DNA from: Candidatus Parcubacteria bacterium
GTDB taxonomy: Bacteria > Patescibacteriota > Minisyncoccia > Phycocordibacterales > SBAW01
Direction: 5' to 3'
Assembly: GCA_019661855.1 (NCBI GenBank)
Contig: JAIFWM010000032.1
Location: forward strand, 1 to 7,301
DNA: 7,301 nt
This document shows positions 1 through 4,557 of the stretch, piece after piece; the stretch's first letter is position 1; each line of letters starts with the position of its first letter. The notes beneath the pieces are model-generated. The model was not told the origin of the DNA and made no database searches. It saw only the letters and a list, made by a program, of their open reading frames with translations. The position numbers and the translations under genes are program-made.

Positions 1-38
1 GGGAGCTCTTCAACCTGTTCAACACGTGTTTTGCCCAT
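1..38 (-). CDS. Start of an unidentified gene, cut by the window edge
   Basis: Only the first 12 codons are visible. They read MGKTRVEQVEEL and then run off the left edge. The start is well supported: the ATG at 38-36 is preceded by AAAGGAG at 52-46 with a 7-nt spacer, and a promoter lies at a fitting distance (69-97). The preceding gene ends at a strong terminator, so this gene opens a new transcription unit. Twelve residues are too few to assign a family, and I do not recognise the product. Confidence 0.65.
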   Translation of the reverse strand, partial: MGKTRVEQVEEL

Positions 39-45
39 AGCACCT

Positions 46-52
46 CTCCTTT
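46..52 (-). promoter_or_regulatory. Shine-Dalgarno of the left-edge gene
   Basis: The minus strand reads AAAGGAG, 7 nt before the ATG at 38. This fixes the start of the otherwise unrecognisable left-edge gene. Confidence 0.75.
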
Positions 53-68
53 GAGAACCTTCCCCTCT

Positions 69-97
69 ACTATACCAATTGCCAACATCAAGGTTAA
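69..97 (-). promoter_or_regulatory. Promoter of the left-edge gene, extended -10, -35 inside a palindrome
   Basis: On the minus strand the -10 is TATAGT (74-69), preceded by TG and one base (TGGTATAGT), which is an extended -10. Seventeen bases upstream lies TTAACC (97-92), matching four of six bases of TTGACA. The predicted start is near 62, giving a leader of about 24 nt that holds the Shine-Dalgarno. The -35 falls on the centre of the 27-bp dyad at 83-109, so a protein bound to that dyad would compete with RNA polymerase. The promoter is predicted by eye only. Confidence 0.55.
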
Positions 98-109
98 ACC
101 TTGATGTTG
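83..109. repeat. 27-bp perfect palindrome, copy 1 of TCAAGGTTNAACCTTGA
   Basis: A perfect inverted repeat has 13-bp arms at 83-95 and 97-109 around a single base at 96. Its core TCAAGGTT-A-AACCTTGA (88-104) recurs at 152-168 and 4234-4250 with a different central base. It lies over the -35 of the left-edge gene. It has no T-tract typical of a terminator, and a one-base centre favours a protein-binding or DNA-level signal over an RNA hairpin. Confidence 0.85.
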
Positions 110-151
110 AGCGCGTTGGAAAATAAGGGATTTTTAGCGATTTTTGCTTTA

Positions 152-168
152 TCAAGGTTGAACCTTGA
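152..168. repeat. Palindrome TCAAGGTTGAACCTTGA, copy 2
   Basis: It has 8-bp arms (152-159 and 161-168) around G160. Its centre is 64 bp from that of copy 1, in the same intergenic region. The wider stretch 150-171 is identical base for base to 4232-4253 inside murB, so the asymmetric flanks are conserved as well as the palindrome. Confidence 0.85.
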
Positions 169-197
169 AGTACTAGTAGAGTAGTATAAAAATGTTA

Positions 198-221
198 AAA
201 GGCGGCCCTTGGGCCGCCTTT
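198..221 (-). terminator. Rho-independent terminator of the secA transcription unit
   Basis: AAAGGCGGCC (198-207) pairs with GGCCGCCTTT (212-221) around a CTTG tetraloop. On the minus strand the stem is followed by TTTT, and after AACA by another run of T. On the plus strand the following bases are C-rich, so it acts for minus-strand transcripts. It lies about 30 nt beyond the stop of the small HEAT-like gene. Confidence 0.85.
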
Positions 222-229
222 CTCGCCCC

Positions 230-277
230 TTACTTCTTAGGAAGTTCTCGCCTTTACCGCTTAGGAAGTCCGCGAGC
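230..277 (-). repeat. In-frame duplicated C-terminal tail beyond a stop codon
   Basis: The end of the small HEAT-like gene (RGLPKR-stop) is followed in the same frame by RRELPKK-stop (second stop at 232-230). The shared core CTTCCTAAG occurs in both copies, and 17 of 21 aligned bases match with a 24-nt period. This looks like a tandem duplication of the last codons including the stop. Read-through of the first TAA would add only eight residues. Confidence 0.5.
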
Positions 278-655
278 AAATTCACCGGCAGGAGTTTCCT
301 CTTTGCAAGCTTCTTCCCACGTTGTAACAACATCTGAACTTCTATTTCCTCGTTTATAGAGGGCGTTCGCAAGCCAATGACGGACAAACTTGTTATCATC
401 TTCCATCATTAAGCCCTCAAGCCATATTTGATCAAGTTCATCTATCGGAACATCCGAGTGCGCAATAATCGTTGCCGAAGCATCACGAACATTTTCATCA
501 GATTCGATAATACCGTATTTTCTGGCCCAAAGGACACATTCAGGCGTGAGGTGCTGCGGCCCCATCTTTTGACTAAATTGGTCCCATGCTTCGTCGGTCC
601 CTAATCGAGCTAAAGCAAGAAGTTCGTCGAGAATTGGTGTGTTTGGTTCGCTCAT
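254..655 (-). CDS. Small acidic HEAT-like protein of unknown function
   Basis: This encodes 133 residues with no signal peptide or membrane segment, so it is probably cytoplasmic. I do not recognise the family. Two stretches look like HEAT or ARM helical repeats: around residues 54-66 (DENVRDASATIIA) and 85-101 (EDDNKFVRHWLANALYK). Both have the D-x-x-V-R-x-x-x-A spacing of such repeats. The N-terminal half is helical and acidic. The start is set by AAGGAG at 667-662, 6 nt before the ATG. The gene begins 31 nt after the secA stop with no terminator between, so it is most likely co-transcribed with secA and ends at the terminator at 198-221. A role as a scaffold or immunity-like protein is possible but unsupported. 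That the ORF is real is fairly sure; the HEAT assignment is tentative. Confidence 0.8.
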   Translation of the reverse strand: MSEPNTPILDELLALARLGTDEAWDQFSQKMGPQHLTPECVLWARKYGIIESDENVRDASATIIAHSDVPIDELDQIWLEGLMMEDDNKFVRHWLANALYKRGNRSSDVVTTWEEACKEETPAGEFARGLPKR

Positions 656-661
656 GGCTTT

Positions 662-667
662 CTCCTT
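662..667 (-). promoter_or_regulatory. Shine-Dalgarno of the small HEAT-like gene
   Basis: AAGGAG on the minus strand sits 6 nt before the ATG at 655. It supports independent translation within the secA transcription unit. Confidence 0.7.
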
Positions 668-686
668 CTCCAGCCTGCACTATGCC

Positions 687-3167
687 TTATTTCTTAGCAG
701 CCATCAATGTTTGATGTTCTTCGGTATTTTTAAGCCCACAGTTTTTCCATTTTTTGCCGCTACCACAAGGGCACGCGTCGTTACGACCTATTTCTCCAGT
801 TGATTGACCATTGAGTATTACAGTTGGTCGAGGTAGAGGATTTGCTGCAAGCGAAACTGCTTGCTGTGCTGCTTCAGGCGTTAACTGCTCAATGAGTTCA
901 AACGTGCGCGAAGCTAGGATCATTTCCATATCTTTATAGATCCTTGTTCCCTCTTTGCGATACTCAACCAGCGGGTCACGCTGACCATAGGCGCGCAAGT
1001 TAACCGAGCCACGCAAATATTCCATCGATTCAAGATGTTCCACCCAAAGCATGTCTAATGTTTGGAGGATGATCCTGCGCGCCATCGTCACAACCGCGTC
1101 GCGACCCAACTCCTCTTCTTTTTTTTGTAAAACAGCGAGTACCTCTTCGTTGCCTTGAGCAAGCTCCTGAAGCAAGCCCCACACGTCTTCGTCGTCACCG
1201 ACAAGTACTTTGCGACGTTTTTCATACACGGCACGGCGCTGACGATCGAGCACGTTGTCATACTCGAGCACATGTTTGCGTGCATCAAAGTTAAATCCTT
1301 CGATCTTAGTCTGCGCATTTTCAAGCGAGCGGGTTACCATCCCATTTTCAATCGGCTCATCTTCAGGGATACCAAAGCGTCCCATCAGGTTTTTAATAGT
1401 GTCTGCAGCAAAGACGCGCATGAGATTGTCTTCAAGCGAGACGAAAAACTGAGTCTCACCTGGGTCACCCTGGCGGCCAGAGCGGCCACGTAACTGGTTG
1501 TCTATGCGCCGTGCTTCATGTCGTTCAGTACCCAACACAAACAATCCGCCAAGCGACTTTACTTCTTCATACTGCTCTTTTGAAGCGTTAGTGCCACCGA
1601 GTTTAATGTCGACACCACGACCTGCCATGTTGGTTGCAACGGTCACCTTGCCCCGCTCTCCCGCGGCGGCAACTATTTCGCCCTCACGTTCGTGATTTTT
1701 TGCGTTCAATATTTCGTGCGGCACACCTTCTGTCTTTAAATATGCTGAAAGTAGCTCGTTTTTCTCAATCGAGACGGTACCCACGAGGACCGGCTGCCCT
1801 TTTTGATGTAGCGCTTTAACTTTGCGAGCAACTGCCTTAAATTTGCCGTTCTCTGTTTGAAAGATTTGATCGTTAGCGTCTTTACGCACCACCGGCTTGT
1901 TGGTGGGAATCTCTACCACATCGAGCGCATAGACCTTGTAAAATTCTTCGGAACTCGTTTTGGCAGTACCGGTCATGCCCGCGAGCTTGTCGTAGAGCCT
2001 AAAATAGTTTTGGTAGGTAATTGAGGCAAACGTTCGTGACTCACGCTGCACTGCTACCCCTTCCTTAGCCTCGATAGCCTGATGCAGACCCTCGCTCCAT
2101 CTTCGGCCTGGCTGCATACGGCCAGTAAACTCATCTACTATCACCACCTGCCCCTCGCGCACGACATATTGCTGGTCACGGTTGAAGAGTGCTTTTGCAC
2201 GCACGGCAGTTTCAAGGTGGTGCACGTATTTAATTCCCTTTTCGGTGTACAGATTTTCAATACCCAACAGTTTTTCAGCACGGGAGATGCCTTCGTCGGT
2301 GAGTTGAATCGCTTTTTGCTTTTCATCAACGATAAAGTCACGGTCTTTCTCGAGTTGGAGAGCAAGTTTGGAGAATGTGCGGTACCAATCCTCCGATTCT
2401 TGCGCAGGCGAAGAGATAATAAGTGGAGTGCGGGCCTCGTCGATTAATATAGAGTCGATTTCGTCTACTACAGCAAACACGTGACCGCGCTGGCGCAGTT
2501 CACTCTCTTGATATGAAATATTATCGCGTAAATAGTCAAAACCAAACTCTGAGTTGGTGCCGTAGGTAACATCAGCTTCATATGCTTCACGACGTGTGCA
2601 GGGACGCAAAAATTCGTACACAATTTTAAAGCTTCCTTCTTGATCGCGCTTTTCATCAAGTTCTTTATGTTCAGGGTCGTAGCGATATGATGAGTCGTGG
2701 TTGATAACGCCCACAGACATGCCGAGCGCTGCGTATACTTGTCCCATCCATACCGAGTCGCGACGTGCGAGATAGTCGTTTACCGTGACTACGTGCACAC
2801 CTTTAGCCATGAGTGCATTGAGATACACCGGCAGTGTTGCAACGAGCGTTTTACCTTCACCCGTTTTCATCTCGGCGATACTACGATTGTGGAGTACATG
2901 CCCTCCTATGATCTGCACATCAAAGTGTCGGAGCTTCATGGTGCGTCGAGCTGACTCGCGTACCGCAGCAAACGCCTCAGCCTCAAGATCGTCTAAGGTC
3001 TCTCCCGCGGATATACGGTTGCGCAGTTTATGCGTCATTTTGCGCAAATCCTCGTCTGACAGAGCCTGCATCTGCGGTTCAAAGGCATTTACCGCTTCAA
3101 CCAAAGAAGCTGAATTTTTAACGATTTTTTGGGCGGGGTCTCCGAATATAGTCTTAAGTGAAAACAT
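687..3167 (-). CDS. secA: Preprotein translocase ATPase SecA
   Basis: SecA is the motor that drives unfolded preproteins through SecYEG at the inner membrane. This copy has 826 residues. Visible in order are Walker A MKTGEGKT (100-107), Walker B with D235 and E236 followed by ILIDEARTPL, the PPXD region, DEFTGRMQPGRRWSEG (345-360), YFRLYDKLAGMTGTA (388-402), the NBD2 motif TNMAGRGVDIKLGG (512-525), QLRGRSGRQGDPG (558-570), the scaffold helix EYDNVLDRQRR, the two-helix finger near 700-745, and a SEC-C tail CPCGSGKKWKNC (799-810). NBD1 carries an insertion of about 28 residues (157-192) relative to E. coli, and the helical wing region after residue 655 is much shortened. In the zinc tail the residue after the third Cys is Gly, not His or Cys. 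I chose the ATG at 3167 because homology starts there (MFSLKTIFGDPAQK). The frame stays open to 3383, but that extension would translate a terminator. There is no Shine-Dalgarno; a promoter ends a few bases upstream. Confidence 0.97.
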   Translation of the reverse strand: MFSLKTIFGDPAQKIVKNSASLVEAVNAFEPQMQALSDEDLRKMTHKLRNRISAGETLDDLEAEAFAAVRESARRTMKLRHFDVQIIGGHVLHNRSIAEMKTGEGKTLVATLPVYLNALMAKGVHVVTVNDYLARRDSVWMGQVYAALGMSVGVINHDSSYRYDPEHKELDEKRDQEGSFKIVYEFLRPCTRREAYEADVTYGTNSEFGFDYLRDNISYQESELRQRGHVFAVVDEIDSILIDEARTPLIISSPAQESEDWYRTFSKLALQLEKDRDFIVDEKQKAIQLTDEGISRAEKLLGIENLYTEKGIKYVHHLETAVRAKALFNRDQQYVVREGQVVIVDEFTGRMQPGRRWSEGLHQAIEAKEGVAVQRESRTFASITYQNYFRLYDKLAGMTGTAKTSSEEFYKVYALDVVEIPTNKPVVRKDANDQIFQTENGKFKAVARKVKALHQKGQPVLVGTVSIEKNELLSAYLKTEGVPHEILNAKNHEREGEIVAAAGERGKVTVATNMAGRGVDIKLGGTNASKEQYEEVKSLGGLFVLGTERHEARRIDNQLRGRSGRQGDPGETQFFVSLEDNLMRVFAADTIKNLMGRFGIPEDEPIENGMVTRSLENAQTKIEGFNFDARKHVLEYDNVLDRQRRAVYEKRRKVLVGDDEDVWGLLQELAQGNEEVLAVLQKKEEELGRDAVVTMARRIILQTLDMLWVEHLESMEYLRGSVNLRAYGQRDPLVEYRKEGTRIYKDMEMILASRTFELIEQLTPEAAQQAVSLAANPLPRPTVILNGQSTGEIGRNDACPCGSGKKWKNCGLKNTEEHQTLMAAKK

Positions 3168-3176
3168 CAGGACAAC

Positions 3177-3206
3177 ATAATACCACAAAAGTGCGTGGTA
3201 TGGAAA
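3177..3206 (-). promoter_or_regulatory. secA promoter, extended -10, probably leaderless
   Basis: The minus strand has TGGTATTAT, an extended -10 with TATTAT at 3182-3177, and TTTCCA (3206-3201) as a weak -35 at 18 bp. The -35 uses the T-tract of the terminator just upstream. Only 9 nt separate the -10 from the secA ATG, so the transcript should start 0-3 nt before the ATG. That agrees with the lack of a Shine-Dalgarno. Confidence 0.6.
3180..3201. repeat. Inverted repeat ATACCAC-N8-GTGGTAT over the secA promoter
   Basis: The arms at 3180-3186 and 3195-3201 match perfectly. One arm overlaps the -10 and the TG of the secA promoter; the other reaches its -35. It could be an operator controlling secA, or a small hairpin in read-through RNA behind the terminator. 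Confidence 0.5.
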
Positions 3207-3231
3207 AACCCCGACCGAAGTCGGGGTTTTT
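3204..3231 (-). terminator. Rho-independent terminator before secA
   Basis: AAAAACCCCGAC (3204-3215) pairs with GTCGGGGTTTTT (3220-3231). On the minus strand the loop is C(TTCG)G, an exceptionally stable tetraloop, followed by TTTTTCC. The stem is flanked by A and T runs on both sides, so it could also stop plus-strand transcription. It separates the murB and lysine-rich ORF region from secA. Confidence 0.9.
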
Positions 3232-3267
3232 CCTTTCGAGAGGATACTCGGAATCAAAACGATTACG

Positions 3268-3293
3268 AGCGCTCCGCTAAATTTAGCGGCGCT
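3268..3293. repeat. Palindrome spanning the stop of the lysine-rich ORF
   Basis: The perfect 16-bp palindrome CCGCTAAATTTAGCGG (3274-3289) contains the TAA stop (3285-3283). Outer AGCGC and GCGCT segments extend the dyad with a short bulge. On the minus strand it is followed only by CGTAATCGTTTTG, a weak T-tract, so it may protect the RNA 3' end or terminate poorly ahead of the strong terminator at 3204-3231. Confidence 0.5.
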
Positions 3294-3363
3294 TTTTCTT
3301 TGCTGCTTTCTTTTTCTTTTTTGCCATAATTTTGGCGACTGAGTCGCAAATTGGTCTGTACAT
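3283..3363 (-). CDS. 26-aa lysine-rich basic microprotein
   Basis: The peptide is MYRPICDSVAKIM followed by AKKKKKAAKKKRR. The last 13 residues are Lys, Arg and Ala only, recalling the tails of histone-like or ribosome-binding proteins. It has no signal peptide. Support for translation is the near-perfect Shine-Dalgarno GGGAGGT at 3376-3370, 6 nt before the first ATG, the best ribosome site in the window. An internal ATG at 3327 would give a 14-aa peptide of almost pure Lys and Arg. The ORF sits alone between murB and the terminator before secA. I do not recognise a family. Nucleic-acid or ribosome binding is inferred from charge only. The alternatives are a leader peptide, or a chance ORF in a structured RNA. 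Confidence 0.6.
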   Translation of the reverse strand: MYRPICDSVAKIMAKKKKKAAKKKRR

Positions 3364-3369
3364 CGTTCG

Positions 3370-3376
3370 ACCTCCC
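3370..3376 (-). promoter_or_regulatory. Very strong Shine-Dalgarno of the lysine-rich ORF
   Basis: The minus strand reads GGGAGGT, ending 6 nt before the ATG at 3363. Its strength contrasts with secA, murB and the ligase, which have none, and is the main reason to take the 26-codon ORF seriously. Confidence 0.7.
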
Positions 3377-3380
3377 ACCT

Positions 3381-3421
3381 CACGAGCCCTAGGACAGCGC
3401 GTGGTGAGCATCTCGATGCTC
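3381..3421 (-). other. Structured leader with two inverted repeats
   Basis: The perfect repeat GAGCATC-N2-GATGCTC occupies 3406-3421. An imperfect stem with one mismatch pairs 3381-3387 with 3397-3403 around a 9-nt loop. Both lie between murB and the Shine-Dalgarno of the lysine-rich ORF, and the second ends 5 nt from it. A 5' UTR regulating the short ORF, or a small RNA, is possible. I match no known riboswitch. Confidence 0.35.
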
Positions 3422-3475
3422 TAAACTTAAGTATCGGACAGATTTCTGCAAATACAATGAAAATTATTTTTTAAC

Positions 3476-3484
3476 TGTGGATAA
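3476..3484 (-). other. Single consensus DnaA-box 9-mer
   Basis: The minus strand reads TTATCCACA, the exact consensus DnaA box, next to an A/T-rich stretch (3456-3475) just past the murB stop. It is the only full match I found in the window, so it does not mark an origin. A single site could be regulatory or chance. Confidence 0.3.
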
Positions 3485-3493
3485 CTTGTACAC

Positions 3494-4447
3494 CTAAATT
3501 ATTTTTACTTCTGGTTCAACAATGATTTTAAAATTTTCTTTTACTTGTGTTTGAACGAACTGACTGAGTGTTATTACATCTTTTGATGAGCAATTTTTGT
3601 CTGCAACAATAACGAGTGGTTGTTTTTCAAACAAACGCGCACCACCCATACGCATGCCTTTGATATTAAGCACATGGTCTAAGAGCCATGCAAGTGGGAT
3701 TTTGATTTGACCAGTCTCAGGAAGTACAAACGTTGGCATATCTGGATATTTTTTTTGTAGTTCAATTGCTTCTTCTTTACCAACCACAGGATTTTTAAAG
3801 AATGACCCAGCAGTACCCTCAACGGCAAGGTCGGGAAACTTGTTTTTGCGAATCTCCAACACTGCTTCTCGTATTTCTTGTATACTCGCTGCCGCAAGAG
3901 AGCTTAAATCCTTATAGGAAAGATCAGGTTTTGCAATTTGAGAGAGTAAAAAGGCTGCCCGAATGATTACTTGTGCGCTATTTTTAGAAAATATACTCTC
4001 TCGATATCCAAACTCACAGTCTTGATTGTTCAAACGCTTTATTTCACCTGTTTGTACATCAAAAACCTCTACCCATGAGAGTGTTTGGGATAACGATTGT
4101 CCATATGCACCAATAGACCCTGCTACTGCCCCGCCAACGGTGCCTGGAATGCCCGAAAGATTTTCTAAACCCCACAGATTTTTCTCTACTGCATACTTTA
4201 CTACCCCATCCCACGATTCTCCTGCTCCCGCTATCAAGGTTGAACCTTGAAGTTCAATATCAAGTATTTCGATTTTGATAACCGTGCCATCAAAGCCTTC
4301 GTCTGCAAAGAGCACATTGGACCCGCCACCTAAAATGAAATACTTATCCCGAACGAAGTTGAGGGACTTTAATTCATCCACATGAGAAACCCGCACGAGA
4401 ATTCGTGCGGGTCCTCCTATCTTAAACGTCGTAAAGTCTTTAAGCAT
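3494..4447 (-). CDS. murB: UDP-N-acetylenolpyruvoylglucosamine reductase MurB
   Basis: MurB reduces UDP-GlcNAc-enolpyruvate to UDP-MurNAc with NADPH and bound FAD, the second committed step of peptidoglycan synthesis, in the cytoplasm. The 317 residues show the FAD-binding motifs TTFKIGGPA (6-14), ILGGGSNVLF (38-47) and ENLSGIPGTVGGAVAG (95-110). Catalytic-site equivalents are R149 in FGYRESIF, S215 in GSFFKNP and the glutamates of the final EPEV. LSYKDL (176-181) matches the tyrosine loop of type I enzymes as in E. coli. The ATG start gives an N-terminus only about two residues shorter than E. coli, so the protein is complete. No Shine-Dalgarno precedes it. Two features within the gene are odd: a 9-bp stem in codons 13-20 and a repeat-family palindrome encoding residues 66-72 (LQGSTLI). 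It lies 110 nt after the ligase. Confidence 0.96.
   Translation of the reverse strand: MLKDFTTFKIGGPARILVRVSHVDELKSLNFVRDKYFILGGGSNVLFADEGFDGTVIKIEILDIELQGSTLIAGAGESWDGVVKYAVEKNLWGLENLSGIPGTVGGAVAGSIGAYGQSLSQTLSWVEVFDVQTGEIKRLNNQDCEFGYRESIFSKNSAQVIIRAAFLLSQIAKPDLSYKDLSSLAAASIQEIREAVLEIRKNKFPDLAVEGTAGSFFKNPVVGKEEAIELQKKYPDMPTFVLPETGQIKIPLAWLLDHVLNIKGMRMGGARLFEKQPLVIVADKNCSSKDVITLSQFVQTQVKENFKIIVEPEVKII
4234..4250. repeat. Palindrome TCAAGGTTGAACCTTGA, copy 3, inside murB
   Basis: The 8-bp arms at 4234-4241 and 4243-4250 surround G4242. It encodes LQGSTLI at residues 66-72 of MurB, just before the conserved AGAGESW, in a stretch that varies between MurB proteins. It overlaps a further small dyad, TTGAA-G-TTCAA (4247-4257). 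The 22 nt at 4232-4253 equal 150-171. Confidence 0.85.
4390..4411 (-). promoter_or_regulatory. 9-bp GC-rich stem-loop early in murB
   Basis: CCCGCACGA (4390-4398) pairs perfectly with TCGTGCGGG (4403-4411) around four bases. It begins about 36 nt into the murB coding sequence, where a stable stem can hinder initiating ribosomes. On the minus strand it is followed by TTTCTC, too weak for a clear terminator. Regulation of murB translation or attenuation is inference. Confidence 0.45.
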
Positions 4448-4524
4448 TGTGCACCGAGTGGGAAGCGGGCGAGCTCCAAAACATTGTCCAATGTGAGTGC
4501 TCCACTCCCCATTCGAGGCGCAAC
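4440..4524 (-). other. Possible leader ORF overlapping the murB start
   Basis: A GTG-started frame of 28 codons (MLRLEWGVEHSH onwards) ends with a TAA at 4442-4440, a few bases inside murB. Its GTG lies at the expected start point of the weak promoter at 4532-4537. Stop/start overlap of this kind couples translation and would explain why murB has no Shine-Dalgarno. A second overlapping frame starts at ATG 4512 and ends at 4417. The peptide resembles nothing I know, so it may be chance. Confidence 0.2.
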
Positions 4525-4531
4525 ACTCTCC

Positions 4532-4537
4532 AGTATA
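4532..4537 (-). promoter_or_regulatory. Candidate murB -10 element
   Basis: The minus strand has TATACT, five of six bases of the consensus, in the 110-nt gap between the ligase and murB. There is no convincing -35 and no TG extension, so murB may instead be read from the ligase promoter. No terminator is visible in the gap. Confidence 0.3.
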
Positions 4538-4557
4538 ACCTCTCTTTACTCCTGTAC

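Noticed and set aside
83..168. CRISPR array from the two intergenic palindromes
   Set aside because: There are only two copies here, the conserved unit is about 17-22 nt, the third copy lies in murB, and no cas gene is visible.
94..399. 101-codon minus-strand frame
   Set aside because: It overlaps the end of the HEAT-like gene in another frame, then runs through the terminator and palindromes. No ribosome site or protein-like content.
3168..3383. Open frame extending SecA upstream by 72 codons
   Set aside because: It would translate the terminator, the promoter and part of the lysine-rich ORF region. SecA homology begins at the ATG at 3167.
3456..3484. Replication origin suggested by a DnaA box beside an A/T-rich stretch
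   Set aside because: Only one consensus box is present, and there is no dnaA, dnaN or cluster of boxes nearby. A single 9-mer is plausible by chance.
4417..4512. Frameshifted N-terminus of MurB (frame from ATG 4512)
   Set aside because: MurB from the ATG at 4447 already aligns with the E. coli N-terminus, so no missing segment needs to be explained.
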